Positions 11,433 through 23,375 of a DNA stretch of 64,000 nt are shown piece by piece. The notes below the pieces were generated by a model. That model ran no database searches. It was not told the origin of the DNA and saw nothing but the letters and a program-made list of their open reading frames with translations. The translations under genes were made by a program, and so were the position numbers. The stretch spans positions 29,114,740-29,178,739 of the forward strand of contig CAIIXF020000009.1 of NCBI GenBank assembly GCA_903813345.2, given 5' to 3'. The stretch is from Owenia fusiformis (Eukaryota > Annelida > Polychaeta > Sabellida > Oweniidae). Each line of letters begins with the position of its first letter. The stretch's first letter is position 1.

Positions 11433-14385
11433 TGCCATGTAATGTATGGGTAGTTAAATTGTAATACAAGTTGTTAATCTATATCAAACTAAAATGACCA
11501 GGGAATTGTTCAGTGCGTCCATTGGATATGTAACAGGAAATCTGGACATGATGTTCTTAAAAGGAATCGGGAATGTTTCCTCAAACGTTTAGTTTTGACA
11601 ATTACCACAAATTGTATGTACTGGTATCTCGTCCTTTTACACCAGTTCGAGCATAGTTACTGTCAGGTCTACTATTTTGCTAGTCATTGACCGAGGAAAT
11701 CTTAGTCTGAACGTGTGGAAAGATAATATCTTACACTTTACGGGATAAGTTCTATAATGTTATCGTAGAGGAAGTACGATGCCCCGAGTTAATAGACACT
11801 GGCTCCCTATAATTTCCAGAATTGAATAGAACAAGCAAAGTTTTAGCGACAACCATAGTAAGAGCTTATTAAATTATTCCAACAAACTGAACAATACGAA
11901 GTACCTTATAGAAGCCTAGATATGTCATACGCAGGAGCTAGATCTAATCGTAATCTAATTTCAGTGTGGCATTTTGAAATAAAGTAATTTCCCTCCGAGC
12001 TGATTCCCATAACACAAAAGTGAACAGGTATGACAAAATGGTGCTAAAACTGGGCAAATGTTCTTATATTTCAGAGCATTTGCTTTGCTTTCGCTGATCT
12101 GCACGCTGCGACTGTTAGGTTAAACCTCAAAATGAATGGGGTAGGACAGTGGAATTAATGTCAATGTCAACCGTATTTCCGTAACTCGTTGGTAATGTGA
12201 TGAAAAAGAGCGTCAAAACGAAAATCCAATCTAGCCAGCAAATTATTGCTCAATCATGAACAGCTCCTTAGAGAAAGGATAATAATTCGTATCAGTTAAA
12301 TTCATAGCGTTGCATTGATCTACTTGTCGCACAAGACTATTGATGGACGAACGACGAATGTAGAAACATTTGTGACCATCATCTTTAATTCATCTAAATA
12401 TGCAGAGTGTGTCTCAACCAATCAGGTTCGAGTATTTGTGCTTAATTAAAGGTACATGGTCAACTCAGCCGGAACATTGTGGTACAGTGCATTATGGTTT
12501 CATAATGAACTAAGCCAGTGCCATTATTGTTAAAAGAGTGCATTATCGTTGCATTAAGAACTATGTAATGCCATTTTTATTTAAGGAGATATACATGTAG
12601 TCTATTTATTTGAATTGCATAAAGAACACTGTTTCACTCTATTGGATTCAAAAGCATTCATGCACGTACAAACCCATTTTGATAATGCACTCAAGCTCCG
12701 CCCTCGTGAATCTCGTGTAGGGGTTATTACATGCTCTCATGTTTTTATATTTCCAATAAAGAATGATACATGCCTGGTTCTTGATTTTTTGACTAATTGG
12801 GTGTGCAAAAAGGGGCACACGACTGCATTAAATGGAGTTCGTTAGCTAATCATGATTGTCAACCGTGTTTCGGTTTCATTGTTAAGTCTATTTCAACCGA
12901 CCAACTGTAATAACAACATTATGACATAACATGTACGCCGTTGCGCAAAAGACTAGCCAGAAAAGCCAACATGGCGCTGTTGAGTTCTTAATGCATTGTG
13001 ACAGTGTTCCATTAGGGCCATTACACTAATGCCGTCGGCTGGTATCCGTTTCCTGGGGAGAGAAACTTTGACCTTCATTAGCAACAAGTAATCACTGAAA
13101 CGTTATATCTCCACCATGCAGTGATGCAGAAACGTGGTACGTATATACATCATCCATAAAACATATACTTTTTCATGGTTGTTAAGCACGGCTTACATGC
13201 TATCTGAATCCGACGCGATCCCAAGGGTAGATCCAATGATAGGAAGCTTTATCATTAGCTATTTGTATTCTAAGTGTCACCTCTAGTCAGCCTAATATGG
13301 TCCCAATGCCATAAATCTGTCGGCAGATCTCGGGAGATTTTATATAAAAATGATGAATCGCTACTCTAATGAAATTTGTTAAGGATAGAGTCACTTAATT
13401 ACACCCTCATACCAAGAAAATCAAAGAAGGGTCCAGTGATCTATCAGTTCATTTCTAACAAATTGACTTCGCCGTTTAACTAAATGGTCATTTTCTTGTC
13501 TATTTCCGATAGGTTGCACTGACCTTACCATATGGAATTTCTCTTTATCTTAGAAAACATTTTGTCTAAAAATGTGTGAACCTGAAATATCACGTGAGAA
13601 TTAAAGAAACCAAAAAATCACAATATAATCCCTATACAATAAAAATTAAGTTAAAGTTATTTTCCCATTCTGAAATGTGAAATGCTAAGACTGAACGGGT
13701 AATTGTGCGCGCGTGCAACTTGCTCTCGTATCTCTTTTTATTGATGCATACGCGACATGCCAATTACATAATGATAAGTCTGATTCCTGGCTCGAATTCA
13801 CCTTTGTCGTATAATACACGGACATTTACAATTGCAATAAACAGCAATGAATATGTTAAATCTAAAATTGGTTGTCTATATGTAAGTGAGTTATACATTC
13901 TCGGATCAACATGAAAGATTATCTTGCTTTTCATTAAATTGACCTATAGAGTTACGTTGCTTTCTACGACACATACGTGAATCGCCCCGTTCTCTGTGAG
14001 AAATAGTGCAAACTAATAGCACTATGATAGCGATTTCAAAAACCTTTTAATAATTGATATGTCACAGTAATTTGTACAGATTTACCAAGAATGGTCTGGT
14101 AATTCTCTCTACCGAATTGAATCGTCACCAAACGTCAGTCACACAGTCACACAGTCACACTCAAACTTGTAAATTTTCATTGTATCTACATCAGTACAAT
14201 TTATAAATGTTGTTTGTAGTGTTAAGATATCGTATCGAATAAAAAGTGCCTGTGGTATCAGTGACCTTACATCAAACAGTATACGTATTGTGTTGTGTTT
14301 ACATCAAATATATGACCGAAAACTGACATAAAAACTGTTTCCATTACCCATCAAACTCTACAGCAGACGCAAGTCAACGGCAAAC
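11433..14385. other. No gene recognised
   Basis: About 3 kb. The open frames at 12615-12845 and 13705-13914 (plus strand, 76 and 69 codons) have no recognisable domain. A short CACACAGT microrepeat occurs at about 14140-14160. Nothing else is supportable. Confidence 0.45.
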
Positions 14386-14392
14386 CCGACAT
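14386..14392. repeat. Left target-site duplication of LINE
   Basis: CCGACAT here is repeated at 15351-15357. It lies directly beside the T-rich run that represents the LINE A-tail on the minus strand. Confidence 0.55.
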
Positions 14393-14454
14393 TTTTTTCT
14401 TTTTTTTATTGGATCTAACAGTACACATACATCATACATGATATACACACAAGC

Positions 14455-14990
14455 TCATATAATTATTTTACATTTTACAAATAGATACTATTTCCAACAG
14501 CTCATCTCCATGAACAGAGGATTTCCAAACAAAATAATTTACAAATGTTTACATCTCAATAGCACAATGGTCTTCAATAAAATATACGTTACCACAGTTT
14601 TATGATATACTCCATACCTTATGTATATAATAATATAATTATTTTACATTTTACAAATAGATACTATTTCCAACAGCTCATCTCCATGAACAGAGGATTT
14701 CCAAACAAATTAATTTACAAATGTTTACATCTCAATAGCACAATAGTCTTCAATAAAATATACGTTACCACAGTTTTATGATATACTCCATACCTTATGT
14801 ATATAATAATATAATTATTTTACATTTTACAAATAGATACTATTTTCAACAGCTCATCTCCATATACAGAGGATTTACGAACAATATAATTTACAAATGT
14901 TTACATCACAATTGCACAATAGTCTTTAATAACATAGGTTACCACAGTTTTATGATATCTACTCCATACCTTAAATATAATACAGAGTTA
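14455..14990. repeat. 176-bp tandem repeat, three copies, in LINE 3' UTR
   Basis: The word TTTTACATTTTACAAATAGA starts at 14466, 14642 and 14818, giving an exact 176-bp period. The copy nearest the coding end (14818-14990) is the most diverged. Each unit carries TTCCAACAGCTCATCTCCAT-like and CTCCATACCTTA words. Tandem 3'-UTR units are known in some LINE lineages. Confidence 0.9.
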
Positions 14991-15350
14991 TTGGCTTAAT
15001 AGTTCAATAACCCATCTCCAAGTCTTATAGAAGGTTTCTTGCAGATCATTTAAATTTGCAATGTTTTGTTCATCTTTGATTTTATATTTTATGATTTCCT
15101 TTATTTGGATAAAGGTGATTTTAGTTTTAATCAGTCTAAGTTTATGTATTAGACTTTTTGTGTACAAGATACAACAATTTATGGCTTTAGTTTTATCCTC
15201 ATTTTCTTCATCTAATTTTCCTATAATAATATCTTTATTTGTTAAATCAACCTTGAAGAACATTTTGAATTCGTCCCAAATCGCAGAGTTTGGGCACTCA
15301 ATATAAAAATGTATGGTATCATCGATTTTGTTATTATTGCATATATGCGG
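14988..15350 (-). pseudogene. C-terminal fragment of LINE ORF2
   Basis: About 120 codons end at TAA (14988-14990). Near the truncated start is a C-x(9)-H-x(4)-C pattern (ICNNN... then DDTIHFYIEC) followed by Pro and, five residues on, Trp. This is the typical post-RT zinc-knuckle-like region of LINE ORF2 proteins, where 'C..H....C' precedes a W. The rest is Lys/Ile-rich with a terminal TWRWVIELLSQ. The reverse transcriptase and endonuclease parts are missing because of 5' truncation, so it cannot be active. What I see are the motif and context; the LINE assignment comes from family knowledge. Confidence 0.7.
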
Positions 15351-15357
15351 CCGACAT

Positions 15358-15602
15358 GCAGCCACAGTTGGACCTCTCTGCGGTCTGGCAACGGCATGTT
15401 GATTTCTATGGGGACCGCAGAAATGAACAAATATTATAACTCCTAGTTATAATTTCTACGGCTACCCTGCGGCCTGTAAAAACTGGATACGCCGTGCGGA
15501 GACCGCAAGGCTAGCGTAGTTTTTCTACGGTCGCCGCAGAAATTCACTGATTTAATTGATCTGCCGTCGACGCACGGCCTCCGTACGACAAATGTAACTG
15601 GT
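15358..15602. mobile_element. GC-rich inverted-repeat element (MITE-like)
   Basis: The left edge CAGTTGGACC and right edge near ACAAATGTAACTGGTG are imperfect inverted repeats. Interior words ACCGCAG, TTTCTACGG and TTTTTCTACGGTCGCCGCAG repeat in both orientations. The right end resembles the ends of the MITE at 27666-27837 (CAGTCACATTTG), so it may be a diverged relative. A 13-bp G homopolymer follows at about 15602-15614. Confidence 0.4.
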
Positions 15603-16026
15603 GGGGGGGGGGGGTGTTAGCCATCGTGTGATGGCGCAAGTAAAACAGAATGCGTGATGAAGTTAAAATGGAAATTAGTATTTAGATTTTATGAAAAATG
15701 CGCGTATACGGGAAAAAATAATGAAGATGGTTATAGATTTTCTAAAACAATGTGCGGACACAAGATAAATCTATTAAAGATTTGATGGATTTTATGAAAA
15801 ATTTAATAATCAGCTATACATGCAAAATTCAAGTCAGCCTCGGCTTGAATCACAATTTAACAATGGAATATCATGATTGATGGTGACGTTAGAGTCAGAG
15901 TGGTATAACATACACGCAATCTTTATGATAAATGATGCTGCTGAACTTGTGCTTTAATAAGCTGAGGAAAATGATCAGATGACGCTGTGATCAGTTGTAT
16001 GGAAATTTTAATTTTAATCAAACAAT

Positions 16027-16233
16027 TCATTTATATTTTATTGATAGCCTGGTGAGATCTGTTTTTCGGTTACTTAATTTATTTTGTATCTTCAGAGCCT
16101 CATTCTCATGGCAACCTCTAAATAATCCACGATAACTAAATCCTAAATCCTGACGAGGGGGATTTCGAATCTTGAATACACAAGAAATAAACTTGTCATA
16201 GAAAGGACAAGGTGCAATTATTGGCAAATATCC
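16027..16233 (-). CDS. Possible terminal coding exon, unit 1 (hypothetical)
   Basis: On the minus strand a CCATAG acceptor-like AG precedes GGATATTTGCC. From there about 68 codons are open to a TGA at 16027. Residue usage is protein-like (Pro/Arg-rich middle, Lys-rich end). Just past the stop is GATTAAAAT, containing the polyadenylation variant ATTAAA. Unit 2 preserves the frame with one residue change (Phe to Ser). I do not recognise the protein and see no upstream exon, so this may be a chance frame. Confidence 0.25.
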   Translation of the reverse strand, partial: GYLPIIAPCPFYDKFISCVFKIRNPPRQDLGFSYRGLFRGCHENEALKIQNKLSNRKTDLTRLSIKYK

Positions 16234-18066
16234 CTATGGTGTAACATGAAGAATAAAATGTCATATAATACTTTGGAAAATATTAAAGTGCTCGGACACA
16301 CATAAGCTGAGATAGGGATCATTTCGTTCAGTAAGGTTGTATTGACCTACATGGGGCTGTGCACCATTGACTTAACATGAGGATATCAGCAGATCCCAAT
16401 AGAGGCCATTGGTTTCCATTGATTATCACAGAAATACCAAAAATACACTATGACCTGAATCGATTACAAACTTAATAATTTCACAATACGACACAAATGG
16501 TTTATCTCATCATATGTGCAAATATGAAGTTTGCAATCGATTCAGGTCATACTTAAAATTAAAAGATTGTACATTTTTTCATCATTTTTTCCCTACAAAA
16601 TGGCTATAGAAAAATGCTCCAAAAACAACTTTTACACTTATCAAATATCATAAAAGTTTGTAAAACCAAAGATTATACTATAATTATATTTCATTATGTA
16701 GTAACATATTTGGATAAGATGCAGGGATGCGTAGGATGTAAATGGATTTTGACAGACACAAAAATACTTCCTGGTTTGGAATCTATGCCTCTACACTTCA
16801 TGATTGAATTATGACCCTAATAAGTGGCCTATACATCAATACAGTGCTGTATATAGGTCAACAAGATACTAGTGTGCATATAAATGTAATAATTGAAGCA
16901 GAATACTCATTTTGAAAAATCAGATGAATTATTTTTTCCCATGGGGAGATCCTAATGGAGTGTGTGTAAGGTCCCTTCACAGCTTGGTATGACATTATTT
17001 GAACCAATTGGACATGAGTTTATCTGAGATTTCGACTGGGAGACATTTTCATTGTTTTCGTTGTATTGGTGGTACTACTAAGGTACACTTACTTTATTAT
17101 AGTTTATATCAAACTTTTTTCATTTCATATTCAATAAGTGGTATATTATGGATGCATAATACTAGATACTAAATGCAATATAATAAAACCTATAGGGTGA
17201 ACCATCTCTATAACATTATTTCAAAGTACGTAAGTCTAAGTCAATGTGAAGTTCATCTCCATTTATTTCTGTACAATATACAATTATATATCAAGCCACT
17301 GGACAACCATAGAGCACCGAACCTATGGAAGTGGAACACCTCCAAATGCAAGTGGACCACTATATTTTGAGGTACACAAACATAGGAATGTCGATTTTCA
17401 AAAATGCATCAAATTTATCATCAATTTTCGACCTATTGTAATTAAGGAAAAATAAAAATTAAGGTAGAGAGGCTTTAACACGTAGAGTTCAATGGGAGAG
17501 CTAATGTTGCCAACTACTTATGGAGGGGAGTGTACAAAAGGCGTTCCACTTACACATGTTTAACAATGATTCACATTAGTTTTGAACATCATCAACTTAA
17601 CACTGTAACAACAGAGTCTATGATTCATAATTCAGCCACCAGGCCTTTGTGTTCAAAATAAAACAGGGTAAAAAACCAAGACACAAATATTACATACACG
17701 TTAATATTTATAGCAGATATTACAATGATAAACATTATGTAAAGATACGAAAATTACATAAATCAAATAACAGACACTTGTTAATAACTCTACCAGATAT
17801 TACAGTGAACAAATACAACATGCAGTATTTTATTTGTCTCGAAATTCTTGAAATGAATTGAGATTTGAACAGGGTGTTCTAAATTCGCATTTTCAGGAGC
17901 AATACTGAATACATGTATATACCATGTCGCATTATTCTTTTAATTTGATTTTTTTTTATTTCAGAGAAATTGATTATTGAAATAGATTCTCCAATACATC
18001 TCTACTGAACAAACCTATAATTCCTGTAAATCGGTGATAGTTAACTTATTTCGCACGTGGGAACTG

Positions 18067-18268
18067 AGCTTGTATTCGGAACTGCAAGTTTCGGCTGGCG
18101 GCTACCGGTTAACCTATCAATTTTCATAAATCAACCCGTCAGTTAGCGAATTAGCGAATCGACCACCGAGATTCACGGCAGGTACTATCCATATTTAAAT
18201 GAGTTTGTCATCAAATTGTAATCAGCCCGGTAGTCGCCAGCCGGAAGTTACATTCGCGAATACAAGCT
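18067..18268. repeat. 202-bp palindromic element, unit 1
   Basis: The arms of about 42 bp begin AGCTTGTATTCGGAACTGCA and end with the inverse TTCGCGAATACAAGCT. The inner arm portions are CGGCTGGCGGCTACCGG and CCGGTAGTCGCCAGCCG. The interior contains duplicated GTTAGCGAATTAGCGAAT. Counterparts are at 40021-40222 and, more diverged, at 41836-42037. No coding capacity; MITE-like. Confidence 0.6.
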
Positions 18269-18496
18269 TAGACGTTATTATATTAATACCTGGTGCAATG
18301 AAAGTATCTTCCTTATGCAGAACATATACTGGTTACATTTCACAACCCATTGTATTACACTATTGTTCAGAAAATGGATATTGTAATCGTCAACATACAG
18401 CGTGGCCGATCTATTTGAAAGTAATGGAAATATATTTCTTTAAACTCAGATCTGCTAACAGAAAAACAGATCAACAAATACGATGTGATATGATTT

Positions 18497-21065
18497 AAAA
18501 TGTTATGCTATGCTATACTGTGCATGCAATGCTATGCCTATACTATGTTATTCTATGCATGCTATTCTATGTTATGCTATATGCTATGCATGCTATATGC
18601 TTCGCGATGCATGCTACGGTATACTATGCTGCTACTCTACGCTATGCGAGCTATGCTTCGCGATGCATGCTATACTATGCATGCTAAACTTCGCAATGCA
18701 TGCTATACTATGCTGCTACTCTACACTATGCATGCTATGCTTCTCGATGCATGCTATACTATGCTACTACTCTACACTATGCATGTTATGCTTCGTGATG
18801 CATGCTATACTATGCTGCTACTCTACGCAATGCATGCTTTGCTTCGCAAGACATGTTATACTATGTTGCTACTCTACGCTATGCATGTTATGCTTCGCGA
18901 TGTATGCTATACTATGCTGCTAATCTACGCAATGCATGCTATGCTTCGCGATGCATGCTATACTATGCTGCTACTCTACGCTATGCATGCTATGCTTCGC
19001 GATGCATGTTATACTATGTTGCTACTATGCTATGCATGGTATTCTTCGCAATGCATGCTATACTATGCTGCTACTCTACGCTATGCATGCTATACTATGC
19101 TGCTACTCTACGCTATGCATGTTATGCTTCGCGATGTATGCTATACTATGCTGCTACTCTACGTAATGCATGCTATGCTTCGCGATGCATGCTATACGCT
19201 GCTACTCTAAGCAGTGCATGCTATGCTTCGCAATGCGTGCTATACTATGCTGCTACTCTACGCTATGCATGCTATACTATGCTGCTACTCTACGCTATGC
19301 ATGTTATGCTTCGCGATGTATGCTATACTATGCTGCTACTCTACGTAATGCATGCTATGCTTCGTGATGCATGCTATATTATGCTGCTACTCTATTCTAT
19401 GCATGCTATGCTTCGCGATGCATGCTATACGCTGCTACTCTAAGCAGTGCATGCTATGCTTCTCGATGTATGCTATACTATGCTGCTTCTCTACGCTATG
19501 CATGTTATGCTTCGCGATGTATGCTATACTATGCTGCTACTCTACGTAATGCATGCTATGCTTCGTGATGCATGCTATATTATGCTGCTACTCTACGCAA
19601 TGCATGCTATGCTTCGCAATGCATGTTATGCTATGCTGCTACTCTACGCTATGCATGCTTTGCTTCGCGATGCATGTTAGACTATGCTGCTACTCTTCGC
19701 AATGCATGCTATGATTCGCGATGCTGCTAATCTACGCAATGCATGCTATGCTTCGCAATGCATGCTAAACTTCGCAATGCATGCTATACTATGCTGCTAC
19801 TCTACACTATGCATGCTATGCTTCGCAATGCATGCTATGCTATGCTGCTACTCTACGCTATGCATGCTTTGCTTCGCGATGCATGTTATACTATGCTGCT
19901 ACTCTTCGCAATGCATGCTATGCTTCGCAATGCATGTTAAACTATGCTGCTACTCTACGCAATGCATGCTTTGCTTCGCGATGCATGTTATACCATGCTG
20001 CTACTATGATATGCATGGTATTCTTCGCGATGCATGTTATACTATGCTGCTACTCTACGCTATGCATGCTATACTTTGCGATGCATGCTATACTATGCTG
20101 CTACTCTATGCAATGCATGCTTTGCTTCGCAAGACATGTTATACTATGCTGCTACTCTACGCTATGCATGTTATGCTTCGCGATGTATGCTATGCTATGC
20201 TGCTACTCTTCGCTATGCATGCTATGCTTCGCGATGCATGCTATACTATGCTGCTACTCTACGCTATGCATGCTATGCTTCGCGATGCATGTTATACTAT
20301 GTTGCTACTATGCTATGCATGGTATTCTTCGCAATGCATGCTATACTATGCTGCTTCTCTACGCTATGCATTGTATGCTTCGTGATGCATGCTATACTAT
20401 GCTGCTACTCTACGCAATGCATGCTATGCTTCGCAATGCATGTTATGCTATGCTGCTACTCTACGCTATGCATGCTTTGCTTCGCGATGCATGTTATACT
20501 ATGCTTCTTCTCTTCGCAATGCATGCTATGCTTCGCGATGATGCTAATCTACGCAATGCATGCTATGCTTCGCAATGCATGTTATACTATGCTGCTACTC
20601 TACGCAATGCATGCTTTGCTTCGCGATGCATGCTATACCATGCTGCTACTATGATATGCATGGTATTCTTCGCGATGCATGTTATACTATGCTGCTACTC
20701 TACGCTATGCATGCTATACTTCGCGATGCATGCTATACTATGCTGCTACTCTACGCTATGCATGCTATGCTTCGCGATGCATGCTATACTATGCTGCTAC
20801 TCTACGCTATGCATGCTATGCTTCGTGATGTATGCTATACTATGCTGCTACTCTACGCTATGCATGCTATGCTTTGCGATGCATGCTATACTATGCTGCT
20901 ACTCTACGCTATACATGCTATGCTTCGCGATGCATGCTATACTATGCTGCTACGATACGCTATACATACTATGCTAAGCTATGCATGCTATACTATATTA
21001 TGCTATGCGATGCTAAGCTACTTATGCTATGGTATGCTATGCCATGTATGCTATGCTATACTTTT
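18497..21065. repeat. 51-bp GCATGC minisatellite, long allele (unit 1)
   Basis: About 2.57 kb of a 51-bp unit made of CTATGCATGCTATGCTTCGC, GATGCATGCTATACTATG and CTGCTACTCTACG, with many shorter variants (some lacking the CTTCGC block). The unit has almost no stop codons in any plus-strand frame and the period is divisible by three, so very long open frames of Met/Leu/Tyr/Cys repeats arise in all three frames; I do not regard these as genes. TGCATGCA palindromes occur in nearly every unit. The array lies between diverged direct repeats (about 17288-18485 and 21085-21392). Confidence 0.95.
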
Positions 21066-21084
21066 TACTTTTTATACAATTTAT

Positions 21085-21392
21085 AGTTTTATATGAAGCC
21101 GCTAGATAACCATACAGCATCGCACCTATGGAAGTGGAACACCTCCCAATGCAAGCGGAACACTATATTTTTAGGTACCAAAGGCGTTCCACTTACACAT
21201 GATTAACAATGGTTCACATTAGTTTTGAACATCATCAACTTAACACTGTAACAACAGAGTCTATGATTCATAATTCAGCCACAATGCCTTTGTGTTCAAA
21301 ATAAAACAGGGTCAAAAACCAAGACACAAATATTACATTCACGTTAATATTTATAGCTTATATTACAAAGATAAATATTATATAACGATTCG
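21085..21392. repeat. Diverged copy of the pre-array block (truncated in unit 1)
   Basis: CCTATGGAAGTGGAACACCTCC, TTCCACTTACACATG and AACACTGTAACAACAGAGTC occur here and in the block before the array (about 17320-17610). The homology shows an old local duplication flanking the minisatellite. In unit 1 it stops at 21392; unit 2 continues for another 608 bp (41566-42173). Confidence 0.7.
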
Positions 21393-21943
21393 TCAACATA
21401 TCTAGTTGTCAACCGGTCTAGTTGAAAGGGGTTGAAAATCAGGACAAAATTTCAGAAAAAACATGTGGATGGGTTGTTTGCATTTTCCCTGTCTTAAAGT
21501 CGAAATTATGTTATCATCCCTATGAGTGCTTTTCCTTTAAGTAATGCATTGGCCTAACAGATGCATCTGTTTAAATCCTCAGAAAATGGTCAAAATCCAA
21601 ACATGACTGTCCAAAATCTGTTGCGATACTTTCCCTCCTCCTTTCAACACGAGTTTGTATCAGAATAAATCATGTGATATTAGATTTTCCCATTATTATT
21701 TTAAAATCTAGAAATTAGTTCATCAAGGAGACATTTTTTCTGACAGTATTGTTTGATTCCAATCGGATATGGTTTAACCAAGCGATTCTAGATAGTTGGT
21801 GTCCCACGGAAAGAGAGATCTAAAGTTATAAGTCCAAGTTTTTATGTGAATTGTCACAAACTGATGAATGTGTGTTCCTATAGGGTCAGAATTAGTTGAC
21901 GATATCAGGATAGTACCGTATCTTTAATATGGTGTTGTCGAAA

Positions 21944-22969
21944 CTAGTCTTGTTGTGCCGGTTTACAACAAAACAGTTTGACGGCACCTTTCTTGAAATC
22001 TTGAAACTGAATCGAGTAAAGAAGCGGATTAATTGCGCAGTTGCATAATGTTACAGCATTTGATAAGTTGTAGAAGTAGCCTTGAAATGACAGTGGGACT
22101 CCAGATAGGTAAAGAAAATCAAATATTTTTTTTGGTGTGGTACATATGAAATGAAGCATTGCAACTAAAAGCAGGGTTTTGACGATGTTTCGTCGTGCCT
22201 GAATCATCTTGAGACGTCGCATATCTGTGGATAAACCGACGGTTAGATTTGTGTTGGAATGCAGAAACCAAGCCATTCTTCCATAACAAATGGACATGAT
22301 GGTAATTGGAATGTACCACAATACCACTATAGTACCGTAACTAAAAACCATACGACCCACTGGCCATAGTGGGGTACCATTGTCCATCCAAGCATCAAAC
22401 ATATAGCAAATTCCATCACGGTAATTGGTAGTTGTAAAGAAAACCGAGTAACATGGCAATCCAACTAGCCAAGTCAATCCGAAAATAATTTTTATCTTCC
22501 CATCTGTGAATATGTATTTGTGCTTGAATGGATACATCACTGCAATGTATTTCTCTAGCGTCATGGCAACAAGGTTATAGGTTGAAATCAATACCAATGC
22601 CCAAACGAGATAATATGTCTGCAGCACGAAACAAACGAAACGCCCCGCTACTCCTTCTGGGACAGGGATGATACCATGAAGTAAATAAGTTATAATGATC
22701 ACCAAGGAAGTTAATAAATCGATAAAAGATTGATGGATTATGAATTTGTTTGTTGTCTTTGAACAGAGATACTTAAGGCTGAGCATTACTATTAACACAG
22801 TGGCGTTCCCGATCGTTCCGATCGCACCAATTGCCACATACACAATTTCCATTGTACTGCTTGCTCCCATAACAGGACCCATAGCATCGTTGCTGATTAA
22901 TTCAGTTTCGTTCCCTATGGTTAAGTTTGTGGTAGTATTGGAGACTTGCGGTCCTACGCTGACATTCAT
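21944..22969 (-). CDS. Class A GPCR, orphan peptide-receptor-like, copy 1
   Basis: Intronless 341-codon gene. The ATG at 22969 is the first in frame after an upstream TAA. Rhodopsin-family hallmarks in order: four N-glycosylation sequons before TM1 (N2, N10, N14, N19); N55 in GNATV (TM1); D84 in FIDLLTS (TM2); C113 before TM3 and C188 in extracellular loop 2 for the conserved disulphide; W167 (TM4); P221 (TM5); P279 (TM6); N314-P315-L-L-Y318 (TM7). A helix-8-like segment ends with a Cys-Cys pair suited to palmitoylation. Unusual points: DRY is replaced by E139-K-Y, and the CWxP toggle Trp is Thr (C276-T-T-P). The length is normal for the class. The ligand is unknown. It likely acts at the plasma membrane through G proteins. 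Its paralogue is at 42727-43752. The lack of introns fits lineage-expanded or retroposed GPCRs. Confidence 0.92.
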   Translation of the reverse strand: MNVSVGPQVSNTTTNLTIGNETELISNDAMGPVMGASSTMEIVYVAIGAIGTIGNATVLIVMLSLKYLCSKTTNKFIIHQSFIDLLTSLVIIITYLLHGIIPVPEGVAGRFVCFVLQTYYLVWALVLISTYNLVAMTLEKYIAVMYPFKHKYIFTDGKIKIIFGLTWLVGLPCYSVFFTTTNYRDGICYMFDAWMDNGTPLWPVGRMVFSYGTIVVLWYIPITIMSICYGRMAWFLHSNTNLTVGLSTDMRRLKMIQARRNIVKTLLLVAMLHFICTTPKKIFDFLYLSGVPLSFQGYFYNLSNAVTLCNCAINPLLYSIQFQDFKKGAVKLFCCKPAQQD

Positions 22970-23167
22970 ATTTAGCACTTGGTGATTCGCTTTGATATCA
23001 AGTATATCAGTTTATAATGAAACAGCGGTAGTTGTTGAACTCGCACTGTCACGTTTCAGTTTGTTGGGGCAGTAAGTATAATCTACAAGCATGAAATTAA
23101 TAAAGATAATATAAAGAATATTATTTCTGTGACAATAATCATATTCTGTAAAAGTACAATTTCCTAT

Positions 23168-23375
23168 TCTTGTTAATTTGAAATATGTAAATCTTTAAAG
23201 CCCCCATATGAAGTTTAAACCACTCTGGCTTGTATTGTAGTCTTACTCAATATTATCAAAGTGTGATATGTGAAACCTTTTTTTTTAATTTCAAAAAGTG
23301 TTTTTTTTATATTCGAAAAAATGTTAATTTATTTAAAACTAATTTTTTGAGGCCCCATGTATCCTTCACATCAAT
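23168..23375. other. Unit 1-specific segment replacing the unit 2 insertion
   Basis: Between the shared words TCCTATT and GTAGTATTCATCATCATG the two units differ completely: 0.2 kb of A/T-rich sequence here, 0.53 kb of repeat in unit 2. Part of this segment (TTTAAAGCCCCCATATGAAG) resembles the shared GGGGACTTTAAAAGCCC downstream, so this may be the ancestral state. Confidence 0.5.

Larger units (their letters stand above)
14393..15350 (-). mobile_element. 5'-truncated LINE (non-LTR retrotransposon) 3' end
   Basis: A T-rich run at 14393-14410 on the plus strand is an A-tail on the minus strand. Upstream of it, in minus orientation, come three tandem 176-bp 3'-UTR units and then the C-terminal end of a reverse-transcriptase polyprotein. 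The whole is flanked by a 7-bp direct repeat (CCGACAT, 14386-14392 and 15351-15357), as expected for a target-primed insertion with 5' truncation. The family cannot be assigned because the reverse-transcriptase core is absent. Confidence 0.75.

Noticed and set aside
18500-21096. Very long open frames (up to about 400 codons) rich in Met, Leu, Tyr, Cys and Ala
   Set aside because: They are translations of the 51-bp minisatellite, which is divisible by three and nearly stop-free in all three plus-strand frames. Overlapping frames are equally open, so there is no coding evidence.
22119-22319. Minus-strand 66-codon frame within the GPCR
   Set aside because: An out-of-frame shadow of the receptor gene, also present in unit 2.
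21944-22978. Three additional N-terminal residues for the GPCR
   Set aside because: Codon at 22978-22976 is GTG. The first ATG after an in-frame TAA is at 22969, a standard eukaryotic start.
22740-22985. Plus-strand frame of 81 codons rich in Ile, Val and Thr
   Set aside because: Antisense shadow of the GPCR N-terminal half.
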